DNA of 64,000 nt, taken from assembly GCF_030866785.1 (NCBI RefSeq), contig NZ_CP133018.1, forward strand, positions 1-64,000. The letters are read 5' to 3'. Source of the stretch: Agromyces protaetiae (GTDB taxonomy: Bacteria; Actinomycetota; Actinomycetes; Actinomycetales; Microbacteriaceae). Shown one piece after another: positions 19,263 through 28,413 of the stretch (positions are counted from its first letter, which is position 1; the number at the start of each line of letters is the position of its first letter). Below the pieces are notes generated by a model, which saw nothing but the letters and a program-made list of their open reading frames with translations, was not told the DNA's origin and did not search any database. The position numbers and the translations under genes are program-made.

Positions 19263-20504
19263 TCAGGCGAACTCGCCGCGCGCCATGCGCCCCACGAGTG
19301 CCGTCATCACCCGCAGACCGTCGATGAGGTCCTCGTCGCTGGTGAACTCCTCGACGCTGTGCGAGATGCCAGCGACGCTCGGTACGAAGAGCATGATGGT
19401 CGGCACGTCGTCCTTCATGTTCGTCGAGTCGTGGCCGGCGATCGTCATGACGCGGCCGTGGGGGAGCCCGAGCGCGGCGGCCACCTCGGCGGCGAAGGCG
19501 ACGCCGTCCTCGGCGTAGGGGTTCTGCCCCCAGGCGTGCTCGGCGATGACCTCGATCTCGACGCGATCCGAGCGCTCGGTGCGCTCGATGACCTCGCGCA
19601 GACGGGCAGACGCCGCCTCGAGGACGTCGGCGTCGGGGGAACGCAGGTCCATCAACAGGCGCGCTTCGCTCGCGACCACCACCGGCGAGTTCGGATACAC
19701 GTGCAGCTCGCCGACCGCCGTGTGCAGGATGCCGGGCTCGAACTCGTCGACGAGCTCACGGGCCGCGACGACCAGCCGCGAGGCCGCCAAGAGGGCGTCG
19801 CGCCGATCTTCCATCAGGGTCGAGCCGCTGTGCGCCTGGGCTCCACGGACCCGGAACTCGTACTTGTGCGCACCCCACGTCGCGTGGACCAGACCGATCT
19901 TGAGGCCGTCCTCCTCCATGCTGCGACCCTGCTGCACGTGGATCTCGAGGTACGACCCGATCGGCGCGGTCAGGGCGTCGCCGCGCTCGCCGATCGCGTC
20001 CAGTGCCCCTCGCACCGTGATGCCCGCGGTGTCGGTGGTCTCGAGCGCCGCCTCGATCGGGAGCTTGCCGGTGAAGACCCCGCTGCCCATCATCGACGGC
20101 TTGAACCGCGAACCTTCCTCGTTGAACCAGTTGACGATCGCGAGGTTCCTCCGAGCGTGCTCCGGTGCGCGGCGCAGCTCCTCGGCCGCCCGGATGCAGG
20201 CGTGCGCGGACGCGAGCACCCCGTAGGCACCGTCGAATCGACCGGCGGTCGGCTGCGAGTCCAGGTGCGAGCCGGTCAGGACGTAGGGTGCGCCTGGGAC
20301 CAGCTCGAGCAGGCCGAACTGATTGCCGATCTCGTCTCGGACGACGGCGAAGCCGTGACGCTGGAGCAGATCGGCGAACCACCGGCGCTGTTCCGCGTCT
20401 GCGGCCGTGGCTGCCTGCCGGTCCACGCCGTCGGTGCCCTCGACGGCGCCGAATCGGCTGAGCTCCTGCCAATCGGAGAGGAATGCCTCGACGTCGACGC
20501 TCAT
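19263..20504 (-). CDS. Zn-dependent M20 hydrolase (carbamoylase/allantoate amidohydrolase-like)
   Basis: A 413-residue M20-family hydrolase of the N-carbamoyl-L-amino acid hydrolase/allantoate amidohydrolase/ureidopropionase group. Metal ligands are visible as H80 and D82 in TGSHLDSQP, D91 in GRFDGAYG and E129/E130 in NWFNEEGSRF, followed by the family's SMMGSGVFTGKL. The start at 20504 has GGAG eight bases upstream and overlaps the stop of the ThDP enzyme gene by ATGA, so it is the last gene of the operon. It probably removes a carbamoyl group from a ureido acid made by the preceding enzymes; the exact substrate is inferred. Confidence 0.85.
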   Translation of the reverse strand: MSVDVEAFLSDWQELSRFGAVEGTDGVDRQAATAADAEQRRWFADLLQRHGFAVVRDEIGNQFGLLELVPGAPYVLTGSHLDSQPTAGRFDGAYGVLASAHACIRAAEELRRAPEHARRNLAIVNWFNEEGSRFKPSMMGSGVFTGKLPIEAALETTDTAGITVRGALDAIGERGDALTAPIGSYLEIHVQQGRSMEEDGLKIGLVHATWGAHKYEFRVRGAQAHSGSTLMEDRRDALLAASRLVVAARELVDEFEPGILHTAVGELHVYPNSPVVVASEARLLMDLRSPDADVLEAASARLREVIERTERSDRVEIEVIAEHAWGQNPYAEDGVAFAAEVAAALGLPHGRVMTIAGHDSTNMKDDVPTIMLFVPSVAGISHSVEEFTSDEDLIDGLRVMTALVGRMARGEFA

Positions 20505-22153
20505 GATGACTCCTTCAGGTGTTCGGTGCGCAGGTTCGCCGGCCGCCACGATTCGGCGGCGAAGTCGTTCGCGGTGATCCGGATGATGGTCGGACGGCCC
20601 GCACCGAACGCCTCGCGAACGGCGCTCGCCAGGTCGTCGGGCCGATTCGCTTCGATGTACCCGCAGTGAAACGCCCGGGCGAGCGCGTCGTAGTCGGGCG
20701 GGGTCAGCGCGACGGCGAACGGTTCGAGGTCGGCGTCGCGCATGTTGGTCTCGATCTCGGCATATCCGCCGTTGTCGAAGACGACGACCGGAAGGCCGAT
20801 GCCGAGCTCGGACGCCGTCGCGAGCTCTTGGACGCTGAACATGAACGCGCCGTCCCCGAGCAGTGCGACGACGCGCGCCTCTGGGACCGCGAGCGTCGCC
20901 CCGATCGCCGCGGGCAGGCTGTAGCCCAGGGTGGCGTACCCATCGGTCGTCAGGAATCGTCGCGGCCCCTCCAGCACGGCGGTCTGCACGGTTCCGAGCC
21001 AGGAGATCTGCGAACTGTCACCCGTGAGGACGACCGGCCCGTCGCCCGCACCTCGCGCGCCCTCGATCACGGCGGCGTGCAGCACGGACCAGGTCGCCAT
21101 CGCCGGTGCGGCGCCGGCGTCCGAGGCATCCCGAACCGTGGCCACCCAGCCAGGCGACACCGTGTCCCGAGGCAGGCGCGGATGAGCCGTCATGGCGCGG
21201 AGCGCATGCGCGACGTCGCCGAGCACGGGAAGCTCGGCGCGACGGTGCTTGTGCAATTGCGCGGCGTCGATGTCGATGCGCACGAGCGTGGCGGTGGGGG
21301 CGATGTTCGCGTGCTTCAGTTCGGTCCCGAGTGCGAGCACCAGGTCGGCTTCCGCGAGCACGGCGAACCCGAATGAGTCGCCGGCGCGAGCACCCAGGGA
21401 GAGCGGGTGCGTCTCGTCCACGACGCCCTTGCCCTGCAGTGTCGTGACCACCGGTACGCCCGTGAGCTCGGCGAACACGGTCAGTTCGGCGCCGGCGTCG
21501 ACGGCGCCCCCGCCCGCGACGACCATCGGTCTGCGCGCGCGGGCGAGCGCATCGACGGCCGCGTCGACGGATGCCTCGGGCGCAACGGCCGGCGTGCCCT
21601 CCCAGCGCGTGGTCGGCGTGACCGGACTGCGCTCGCCGATGAGATCCGTCGGGATCTCGATGTGCACCGGTCGGGCTCGCCCGGTGCGCCAGGAGAGGAA
21701 CGCCTGGTGGATCGCCTCGGCGAGCGCGGGCTTGGACTCGACCCGGATGCTCGCAGCCGCGAACCGGTCGATCCCGGCGCGCTGATCCTTGGCCTCGTGC
21801 AGAAAGCCCAGATCCCGACGCTCCTGGCCCTGCGGTGCGCCGGGCGAGATGACGAGCAGCGGCACGCTGTCGGCGTACGCGTTCGCGATCCCGGTGATGC
21901 AATTGGTCGCGCCCGGGCCGCTCGTCGCGATGACGACGCCGGGGCGGCCGGTCGCTCGCGCGTACCCGTCCGCCCCATACGTCGCGCCCTGCTCATGGCG
22001 GGTGAGCACGTGTCGCACCCCGTGTCGGCGCACGCCTCGGTACAGCTCGATGTTGTGGGTCCCCGGAATCCCGAATACCGTGTCCACGCCGTTCGCCACG
22101 AGGCAGGCGACGGCGAACTCACCGAGGCTCTCGGTCGGTTCAGGACCAGTCAC
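20501..22153 (-). CDS. ThDP-dependent decarboxylase (acetolactate synthase-like, AruI-type)
   Basis: A 550-residue thiamine-diphosphate enzyme with three domains. The cofactor-activating glutamate is E54 in TRHEQGATYGADGYAR, a central Rossmann-like domain contains PMVVAGGGAV, and the C-terminal ThDP/Mg site starts GDGAFMFSVQEL and continues to VFDNGGY. It resembles large-subunit acetolactate synthases, but lies away from ilv genes and next to a guanidine-modifying enzyme. That context points to 5-guanidino-2-oxopentanoate decarboxylase (AruI) or a related 2-oxo acid decarboxylase. It starts with GTG and overlaps the upstream gene by 14 bases. Family certain, substrate inferred. Confidence 0.82.
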   Translation of the reverse strand: MTGPEPTESLGEFAVACLVANGVDTVFGIPGTHNIELYRGVRRHGVRHVLTRHEQGATYGADGYARATGRPGVVIATSGPGATNCITGIANAYADSVPLLVISPGAPQGQERRDLGFLHEAKDQRAGIDRFAAASIRVESKPALAEAIHQAFLSWRTGRARPVHIEIPTDLIGERSPVTPTTRWEGTPAVAPEASVDAAVDALARARRPMVVAGGGAVDAGAELTVFAELTGVPVVTTLQGKGVVDETHPLSLGARAGDSFGFAVLAEADLVLALGTELKHANIAPTATLVRIDIDAAQLHKHRRAELPVLGDVAHALRAMTAHPRLPRDTVSPGWVATVRDASDAGAAPAMATWSVLHAAVIEGARGAGDGPVVLTGDSSQISWLGTVQTAVLEGPRRFLTTDGYATLGYSLPAAIGATLAVPEARVVALLGDGAFMFSVQELATASELGIGLPVVVFDNGGYAEIETNMRDADLEPFAVALTPPDYDALARAFHCGYIEANRPDDLASAVREAFGAGRPTIIRITANDFAAESWRPANLRTEHLKESS

Positions 22154-23141
22154 GGATGAGTTCCGTCGTGGAGCAGTGGATGTTCCCGCCGTTGTGGATG
22201 ATCTCGTCGTAGTCGATCACGACCACCTCGAAGCCCCGCTTGCGGAGCATCTCGATCGTGTTGGGGTAGATCGACGCCATGATGATGCGGCCCGGCCGCA
22301 CCATGAGCGAGTTGCAGGAGTTCTGCTCGTCCGGGTGGGGGTGGATGATGTCGTAGCCGAGCTCCGCGAGCTGCGCGAGGTACTGGTACGGCAGGCGGTG
22401 CGGGTTGGCCATCACGGTGTGGTCGTCGAGCACCATGAACTGGCCGTCGGTGTGGATCGTGTAGCCGGGCAGCGGAACGGTGATGAGTGTGATGCCGAGC
22501 GGCTCCAGGATGCGCTCGAGCTGTCGCGCACCCTCCTCGTTGCAGCGGATCGACGTGCCGTAGACCGCCAGGTCCTTGCGCAGCATGTGGAACGAGCCGC
22601 CTTCGAGCATGCCGGTGCCGGTGATCGTGCCGAGGATCGGCATGCCGAGCGCCGCGATCGTCTGCGTCACGCTCGCTTCCTCGCCGCGCCGCATCCGCGG
22701 GGCGAGGCGGGCGATGACGGCACCACCCGGCACGGTCAGCAGCGGGTCGCGGGCGTACACGGACTTGGTGAACGTCCGGGGGAGTTCGGGGGCGATCACG
22801 ACCTCGATCCCCTCCGCCTCGAGCGCGTCGACGAGCTGCTGGTGCTGGTCGCGGACCTTGTCCATGTCCGGCGGGGTCGCCCGCTTGTAGTACCAATTCC
22901 GGTCGGGGTCGACCAGCGCTTGCGCCTCCTCGCTCCAGGCATCCGCGCGGATGTCGGCCATGCCGGGGTTCGGTCGGCGCACGAGGACCATGCGCAGCGT
23001 GCTGGTCTCGTCGCCGCGGCCCCATCGCCGACCCCAGTTGCGCTCGAGTTCGACGGGGTCGGAGAACCCCGGCTCCGGCTCGGGCCCGAGGAGCTTATGG
23101 AAGTAGTTCTCGGCGGGGCCGTAGAAGTCGTCGGTGGTCAT
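22140..23141 (-). CDS. Arginine deiminase superfamily hydrolase (DDAH/amidinotransferase-like)
   Basis: A 333-residue protein of the guanidine-modifying (pentein) superfamily. The catalytic set is intact: RD at 131-132 in YARDPL, E180 in MLEGGSF, H230 and D232 in YTIHTDGQF, and the nucleophile C323 in GGNIHCSTT. Members hydrolyse a guanidino group to ureido plus amine (ADI, DDAH) or transfer the amidino group. It is the first enzyme gene after the importer genes, with a 14-base overlap into the ThDP enzyme gene. Hydrolysis of a guanidino acid fits the downstream carbamoylase-like protein. Which guanidino compound is used cannot be read from sequence. Confidence 0.85.
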   Translation of the reverse strand: MTTDDFYGPAENYFHKLLGPEPEPGFSDPVELERNWGRRWGRGDETSTLRMVLVRRPNPGMADIRADAWSEEAQALVDPDRNWYYKRATPPDMDKVRDQHQQLVDALEAEGIEVVIAPELPRTFTKSVYARDPLLTVPGGAVIARLAPRMRRGEEASVTQTIAALGMPILGTITGTGMLEGGSFHMLRKDLAVYGTSIRCNEEGARQLERILEPLGITLITVPLPGYTIHTDGQFMVLDDHTVMANPHRLPYQYLAQLAELGYDIIHPHPDEQNSCNSLMVRPGRIIMASIYPNTIEMLRKRGFEVVVIDYDEIIHNGGNIHCSTTELIRDWS

Positions 23142-23257
23142 GGTTCTGCCTTTCGTTGGGCGCGCGTGCGGGCGCGCGATGGTGAACGCGCATGGACGCG
23201 CGGTGCACAGGAGTGGAGTGCGGGTGCGGAGGGAGCGACGCCCTCGCCCGGTCAGCG

Positions 23258-23344
23258 ACGGTGCCGGCTCGGACGGTGCCGGCTCACCGCACGGTGAAGC
23301 CTCACCGCACGGTGCCGGCTCACAGCACGGTGAAGCCTCACAGC
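23258..23344. repeat. 18-bp tandem repeat at the 3' end of the importer ATPase gene
   Basis: Nearly five units in tandem: a shortened first unit (23258-23272), then four 18-bp units starting at 23273, 23291, 23309 and 23327. Two forms alternate, ACGGTGCCGGCTCACNGC and ACGGTGAAGCCTCACNGC. The last unit contains the stop codon of the ATPase gene (minus strand, 23340-23338), so the array looks like repeated copies of the gene's own end. The surrounding 196-bp gap (23142-23337) otherwise holds no gene. Confidence 0.85.
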
Positions 23345-24108
23345 ACGTGGTCGAGGAAGGCGTGCGTGCGCTCGGACGCGTGCTCCGAGAAGAACCGCTC
23401 GGGCGCGCAGTCCTCGACGATCCGCCCGTCCTCGAAGAGCATCACGCGGGAGGCGACGTTCCGCGCGAATCCCACCTCGTGGGTGACGACGATCATGGTC
23501 ATCCCCTGCTCGGCGAGCGACTCCATGACGCGGAGGACCTCGCGCACGAGCTCGGGGTCCAGTGCCGACGTCGGTTCGTCGAACAGCATGATCTTCGGAT
23601 TGAGCACCAGGGCCCGCGCGATCGCCACGCGTTGCTGCTGCCCGCCGGAGAGCTCGGTCGGGAACTTCTTCGCGAACCCGTCGAGCCCGACGCGATGCAG
23701 CATCTCCCGCGCGACGTCCGCGTTCTGCGCCTTCGTACCCCGGCGGTGCACCCCGAGCGACAGCGTGATGTTGCGCTCGACCGTCATGTGCGGGAACAAG
23801 TTGAAGTTCTGGAACACCATGCCCACGGCGGCACGGTCACCCGCGAGCTGTCGTTCCGACGCGGGGACGAGGCGTCCGCGTCGCTCGCGCTGGCCGACGA
23901 GCCGGCCCTCGAACCGGATCTCGCCGCGGTCGATCGGTTCCAGCAACGCGACGCTTCGCAGGAAGGTCGACTTGCCGGAGCCCGACGGCCCCAGGATCGC
24001 GGTGACCTGGCCCTTCATGGTCTCGAACGACACGTCGTTCACCGCGGGGTGATCGTGATAGATCTTCGTCACGCCCGTCGCCCGGAGCAGCGGAGTCTGA
24101 TCAGACAT
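23338..24108 (-). CDS. Polar amino acid ABC importer, ATP-binding protein
   Basis: A 256-residue GlnQ-like ATPase with Walker [10 protein letters not shown] (40-48), signature [15 protein letters not shown], Walker [14 protein letters not shown] and switch VVTHEVGFA. It powers uptake of a polar amino acid or guanidino compound with the permease (8-base overlap upstream) and binding protein encoded before it. The stop codon lies inside an 18-bp tandem repeat array that extends downstream. A 196-bp gap separates it from the catabolic genes, which may need read-through or their own promoter. Confidence 0.94.
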   Translation of the reverse strand: MSDQTPLLRATGVTKIYHDHPAVNDVSFETMKGQVTAILGPSGSGKSTFLRSVALLEPIDRGEIRFEGRLVGQRERRGRLVPASERQLAGDRAAVGMVFQNFNLFPHMTVERNITLSLGVHRRGTKAQNADVAREMLHRVGLDGFAKKFPTELSGGQQQRVAIARALVLNPKIMLFDEPTSALDPELVREVLRVMESLAEQGMTMIVVTHEVGFARNVASRVMLFEDGRIVEDCAPERFFSEHASERTHAFLDHVL

Positions 24109-24835
24109 GTGCGGCCTCCTTCACTTTGGCGCCCGACTTCACGCGTTTGCGGGCGATCTTGCTCGTCCAGGAGAACTTCCGCTCCAGCCACCCCTGCAGC
24201 AGCATGAACAGGGACACGAGCACGAGGTAGTAGACGGCAGCGGCCGAGTAGTACTCGGCGTAGCTGAACGTCCGGGAGACATCCTGCGCGGCGGTGTAGA
24301 GCAGCTCCTGCAGCGAGATCACGGATGCCAGGCTGGTCATCTTGACCATGTTGATGAACTGGTTTCCGGTGGGCGGGATCGCGACGCGGATGATCTGCGG
24401 GATCTGGACGTGCCAGATCGCACTCCACGGCTTGAGTCCGAGCGCCTTCGCCGCCTGTGCCTGGCCCGGCGAGATCGAGCTGCGAGCCGATCGGAGGATC
24501 TCGGCCATCAGCGCCGTCTCCAGCAGGGTGAGGCCGAAGAATGCGGCCAGGTACGGCGTGAACCAGGCTTCCTTCATGAACGGGACGACCTGCGGGAGGG
24601 CGTTCCAGATCAGGATCAGGATCAGCAGCGCCGGGATGGCCCGGAAGAGCCAGACGTATCCCGCGCTCGCCACGCGCAGCCAGGGCCGGGTGCTCTCCCG
24701 GCCGAGTGCCACGAAGAAGCCCAGCACGATGGCGACGGCTTGCACGAGCACGGCGAGCGTGATCGCGGTCAGCGCACCGCGGAGGTACGCGGCGGAGAAC
24801 AGCGCTCCGAAGAAGATCTCGGGATCGAACGTCAC
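24101..24835 (-). CDS. Polar amino acid ABC importer, permease protein
   Basis: A 244-residue HisM/GlnP-like permease with the family's [14 protein letters not shown] helix and the cytosolic coupling motif [22 protein letters not shown] (about 115-135). About five membrane segments are predicted. Only one permease gene is present, so it would act as a homodimer. It lies 10 bases after the binding-protein gene and overlaps the ATPase gene by 8 bases. The C-terminus is basic. Confidence 0.93.
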   Translation of the reverse strand: MTFDPEIFFGALFSAAYLRGALTAITLAVLVQAVAIVLGFFVALGRESTRPWLRVASAGYVWLFRAIPALLILILIWNALPQVVPFMKEAWFTPYLAAFFGLTLLETALMAEILRSARSSISPGQAQAAKALGLKPWSAIWHVQIPQIIRVAIPPTGNQFINMVKMTSLASVISLQELLYTAAQDVSRTFSYAEYYSAAAVYYLVLVSLFMLLQGWLERKFSWTSKIARKRVKSGAKVKEAAHV

Positions 24836-24845
24836 GACCGCGACC

Positions 24846-25691
24846 TCAGGGGGTGACGAGGCGGGTCGGAAGCAGTCCGTACTGCTCGGCGAGCGTGGCG
24901 AACGTACCGTCCTCGGTCAGCTCGACGGCGATCCCGTGGATCGTCGCCGTCAGCGGGCTGTCCTTCTGCAGGAACATGCCGAACTCGGTCTCGGCGGCGA
25001 ACAGGTCGGCGGCCAGCTCGTAGTCGTCGCCGAGCGTCTTGGCGGCCTGTGCCGCGGCGACGTCGGTCTCCATGGTCGCGTCGACGCGACCGTTGGTGAG
25101 CGCGGCCATGGTCTCGGGCAGCTCGGGGTAGCTGGAGATCTCGATCGCGGCCATGCCGCGCGACTCGAAGTCCGCGCTGAGCTCCTGGAGGATCTTCTCG
25201 TTGGCTGACGCCGCCTGCACCGCGACGCGCGCACCCGACAGGTCGTCGGCCTCCTCGAACGTCAGCTCGCCGTCGACGGGCACCACGAGCGCCGGCCCGG
25301 TCTGCAGGTAGCCGATCGCGTCGGCGGCGGCCTTGCGGTCGTCGTTGATGTAGAGCCCGGAGCGCAGCACGTCGCAGCGACCCGAGGTCAGTGCGGGGAG
25401 GAGCCCGTCGAACGCCATCTCGCTGAACGTCACGTCGAGGTCGAGCTCGCCGGCGATCGCGGTGATCGCGTCGACGTCGAACCCGGTGAGCGTGCCTCCG
25501 TCGTTCCAGTACATCGGCTCGTAGGCGTTCTTCGAGATACACACGGTGAGCGTGCCGGCGTTCACCAGGTCGAGGTCGCTGCCGGCGCCGTCGGCGGCGG
25601 GTTCGGTCGTTCCGCTGCACGCGGAGAGGGTGAGGGAGACCGCGGCTGCAGCGGCGAAGCCGACGGCGATCTTGGTGCTGAGGGTACGCAT
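24846..25691 (-). CDS. Polar amino acid ABC importer, substrate-binding lipoprotein
   Basis: A 281-residue family 3 solute-binding protein. The signal peptide is followed by a lipobox LSAC with the lipidated cysteine at about 25. The mature part has the expected CISKNAYEPMYWNDGGTLTGFDVD ligand-pocket start. It delivers a polar amino-acid-like ligand to the permease encoded next. The gene is divergent from the MocR regulator with a 77-bp gap that must hold its promoter; GGAGGACGATTCG precedes the ATG. The presence of a guanidine-modifying enzyme in the operon suggests a basic, guanidino-bearing ligand. Confidence 0.93.
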   Translation of the reverse strand: MRTLSTKIAVGFAAAAAVSLTLSACSGTTEPAADGAGSDLDLVNAGTLTVCISKNAYEPMYWNDGGTLTGFDVDAITAIAGELDLDVTFSEMAFDGLLPALTSGRCDVLRSGLYINDDRKAAADAIGYLQTGPALVVPVDGELTFEEADDLSGARVAVQAASANEKILQELSADFESRGMAAIEISSYPELPETMAALTNGRVDATMETDVAAAQAAKTLGDDYELAADLFAAETEFGMFLQKDSPLTATIHGIAVELTEDGTFATLAEQYGLLPTRLVTP

Positions 25692-25754
25692 CGAATCGTC
25701 CTCCTGGTCCGGAATGAGTGTTGTCTCACCGTAGGCGGACGTTTGTTGCGAGGG

Positions 25755-25780
25755 AATATCGTTAATGCGTGAATGATATT
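25755..25780. promoter_or_regulatory. Candidate MocR operator overlapping the regulator start
   Basis: AATATCGTT (25755-25763) and AATGATATT (25772-25780) form an inverted repeat matching at 8 of 9 positions with an 8-base spacer. It covers the GTG start of the MocR gene (25769) and lies 64 bp upstream of the binding-protein start. Binding here could give autoregulation and control of the divergent operon. Inference from position and symmetry only. Confidence 0.5.
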
Positions 25781-27124
25781 GACCCGGTTCTCGGGGTGAT
25801 CAGAGCGGGAATGGTCCGGCCCGACGCCGATGCCCTCGTCGATGCGGTGCTGCGGGCCGCGCGGACCGGGGAGCTTCGGGTGGGCGCCCGGTTGCCGACC
25901 ATCGCGACGCTCGCCGACGAGCTGCATCTGTCGATGTCGACCGTCAGTCGTGCGTGGGCGAGCCTCGTGCAGATGGGCGTGATCGAGACGAGGCGCCGCG
26001 GCGGCAGCCGGGTCGCCCGGCCCGTCGAGGCGACCGCGTATCGTGCCCCCGAGGGTGAGATGGCGCGGTTCCGGTATCGGCTGGCGGCCGGGTATCCAGA
26101 CCCGGACCTGCAGGTCGATCTCCGCGACGTCCTGCGTCGGGTCGCTGACGGTCCCGCCTTCCGCGGGTACCCGGGCAAGGACGAGATCCCGGCCGCGCTG
26201 CACGATGCGTTGCTCGCCAGGGTCGGCTACCAGCCGGAGTCGATCATGCTCGACACCGAGGTGATCGGTGCGCTCCCGAGGATTCTGCAGGCGGTGAGTC
26301 ACCGCGGCGCGCCGGTCGGCGTGAGCGATCCCGAGTTCCCGCTGTTCACGGTCATCCTGCGGCAGTTGGGCATGACGGCCACGCCCATCCCGTTCGCCGA
26401 CGGCGCGTACGACCTCGACGTGATGGAGAGCGTACTCGCGGCGGGGACACGCGTGCTGATGCTGCAGACGCGCGTGCACAACCCGACCGGGCTGATGGTC
26501 TCCGCGGAGAACGTCGCCGACATCGCGGGCCTGCTCCGGCGGTTCGGCGCCACGGCGATCGAGATCGACCATCACGGTCACCTCGTGCCCGAACGCCCGG
26601 TCCGTCTGGCGTCATTGGCACCCGAGAGGGTGATCCTGCTGTCCTCGTTCGCGAAGGAGATCCACCCGGATGTGCGCGTGAGCGCGATCACCGGTCCCCG
26701 ATCGGTCCTCGACCGGGTCTCCGTCTGGCGCGCGGGCGGCGAGTGGGTGAGCGCGATCAACCGCGCGGTGCTCGAGGCGTGCCTCACCGACGACGTCGTG
26801 TCGAGCACCCTGGTCCCGGCGGCGCGTGCGGAGTACGCCGCGCGCCGGGAGACGTTCCGTGCCGCGTTCGAGGCGGTCGGTCTCACGATCGAGTCGAACG
26901 CCGGCCTGAGTCTGTGGGTGCCCGTCGCGTCCGAGCAGGAGGCGATGGTGCAACTCGCGGCGGACAGCATCTCGGTGGCGCGCGGCTCGGCGTTCGGACT
27001 CGGCACGAAGGCCGCGCCGCACGTGCACCTGTCGCTTGGACTGGTGGGGTCCGAGAGTGGGTTCCTGAGCGAGCGGCTGCGCCGCGCCGCGCTTCTCGTG
27101 CCGAGAGATTCGGCGTTCTACTGA
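25769..27124 (+). CDS. MocR-type GntR regulator with aminotransferase fold
   Basis: The 451-residue product has an N-terminal GntR winged helix (about 20-85, LRVGARLPTIATLADELHLS then STVSRAWASL) fused to an aminotransferase-fold domain. The PLP-binding lysine is likely the K in SSFAKEIHPDVR (about 295). MocR proteins use PLP to sense amino acids or amines and activate divergent catabolic genes, as GabR does for GABA. It is divergent from the amino-acid importer/guanidino operon, which is its probable target. The GTG start lies within a dyad and has little room for a leader, so translation may be leaderless. Confidence 0.92.
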   Translation: MNDIDPVLGVIRAGMVRPDADALVDAVLRAARTGELRVGARLPTIATLADELHLSMSTVSRAWASLVQMGVIETRRRGGSRVARPVEATAYRAPEGEMARFRYRLAAGYPDPDLQVDLRDVLRRVADGPAFRGYPGKDEIPAALHDALLARVGYQPESIMLDTEVIGALPRILQAVSHRGAPVGVSDPEFPLFTVILRQLGMTATPIPFADGAYDLDVMESVLAAGTRVLMLQTRVHNPTGLMVSAENVADIAGLLRRFGATAIEIDHHGHLVPERPVRLASLAPERVILLSSFAKEIHPDVRVSAITGPRSVLDRVSVWRAGGEWVSAINRAVLEACLTDDVVSSTLVPAARAEYAARRETFRAAFEAVGLTIESNAGLSLWVPVASEQEAMVQLAADSISVARGSAFGLGTKAAPHVHLSLGLVGSESGFLSERLRRAALLVPRDSAFY

Positions 27125-27195
27125 CCCGGCTGACAAGTGCTGCCCCGCGAACGCACGCGACCGTGTGGTCCACGCGGAGGTGTGCGGCCGTCGTG

Positions 27196-28395
27196 CTACC
27201 CGGCGGCGTCGACGAGCGCTCGCTTGACCAGGCGGTCCATGCGTGCGGGTGACAGCGCCGCCTCCAGGATGAGCTGGGTCGCCCCCCGGATCGCGGCTTT
27301 GTCGGGCTCATGGGCGGCGCGCACGTCGAGATGGTCGGCCGCGATCGGCAGACAGCGCTTGAAGAGCTCGGCGCGGATCGCGGCGACCAGCGGCGTGGAT
27401 GCCGACATCGTGCCGCCGAGCACGACGTCGCCCGGGTTGAAGAAGTTGACGCATGAGGCGAGCACCGCGCCGATGCGCTCGCCGGCCTCCCGCAGCGCCT
27501 CGATGACGACGGGGTCGCCGGTTCGGCCGAGCGCGACGACGTCGCCCGCCGTGTGCACGTCATAGCCTGCGGCGGCGAGTCGTGCGACGAGCGCGCCACC
27601 GCTCGCGACGGACTCCAGGCAATTCGCCATGCCGCATGTGCAGGCGATGTAGGAGGTGCCGTCGACCGGGGTATGACTGATCTCACCCGCCGCGCCGCCG
27701 TGGCCGCGGTGCAGACGGCCCTCGGTGACGACGCCGCAGCCGATCCGGCTACCGAGCTTGACGGCGAGGACATGCTGGGCGGTGGGATCGTCGGCGCCGG
27801 CGATCTCGGCCAGCGCGTTCAGATTGGCGTCGTTGTCGACGACGACCGGAAGATCCGTGTGCGCCGTGAACAGCGCCGGTAGGTCGACTCGGTCCCAACT
27901 CGGTCGGAACGAGGGGTGCACGATGCGACCGGACGGGACCTCGACGGGTGCGGGGGCGCCGACGCCGAGGCCGAAGAGCGGGCCGGCACCGCTTTCGGCG
28001 TGGAGGCGGGCGACCCGTTCCCAGAGCTGGGCGACGGTGGTCGTGGGGTCGGGATCTTCACTCACGGCCGTCTCCTCGGCGAGCATCCGACCGTCCAGGT
28101 CGGCGATGGCCACGGTCGCGTGATGCGCACCGAGGTCGACGGCCGCCACGCTGCCGGCCGAACCCACGAGTGAGAGCCGTTTCGCGGGCCGCCCGCCGCG
28201 TGAGTGCTCGCTGCCCTCCTCGACGATGAAACCGAGACGCACGAGTGTGTCGACGCGCAGCGAGACAGTCGAGGGCGCGAGACCGGTGTACTTGGCGAGC
28301 TGCGATCGTGAGCGAGCCTCGCCGGTGCGCACCAGCCGAAGGACATCGCCGTACGAACCGGGCTTCGCGGTCTCCGCGCGTGCGGGCATCGTCAT
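27196..28395 (-). CDS. ROK family transcriptional regulator
   Basis: The 399-residue product (from ATG 28395) has an N-terminal winged helix (RSQLAKYTGLAPSTVSLRVD, about 30-50) and a ROK sugar-kinase-like domain with AAVDLGAHHATVAIADL near 95. The zinc site CTCGMANCLESV matches the ROK consensus. ROK regulators of the NagC/Xyl type respond to sugars or sugar phosphates. It is divergent from a GH89 amino-sugar operon and probably represses it. An in-frame ATG at 28422 would also work but overlaps a possible operator. Its stop faces the MocR gene across 71 bp with no clear terminator. Confidence 0.92.
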   Translation of the reverse strand: MTMPARAETAKPGSYGDVLRLVRTGEARSRSQLAKYTGLAPSTVSLRVDTLVRLGFIVEEGSEHSRGGRPAKRLSLVGSAGSVAAVDLGAHHATVAIADLDGRMLAEETAVSEDPDPTTTVAQLWERVARLHAESGAGPLFGLGVGAPAPVEVPSGRIVHPSFRPSWDRVDLPALFTAHTDLPVVVDNDANLNALAEIAGADDPTAQHVLAVKLGSRIGCGVVTEGRLHRGHGGAAGEISHTPVDGTSYIACTCGMANCLESVASGGALVARLAAAGYDVHTAGDVVALGRTGDPVVIEALREAGERIGAVLASCVNFFNPGDVVLGGTMSASTPLVAAIRAELFKRCLPIAADHLDVRAAHEPDKAAIRGATQLILEAALSPARMDRLVKRALVDAAG

Positions 28396-28413
28396 GCGTC
28401 CAACATACCTGAA

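Noticed and set aside
23258..23344. Possible CRISPR array
   Set aside because: The repeats are tandem 18-mers with no spacers, so this is a simple tandem repeat.
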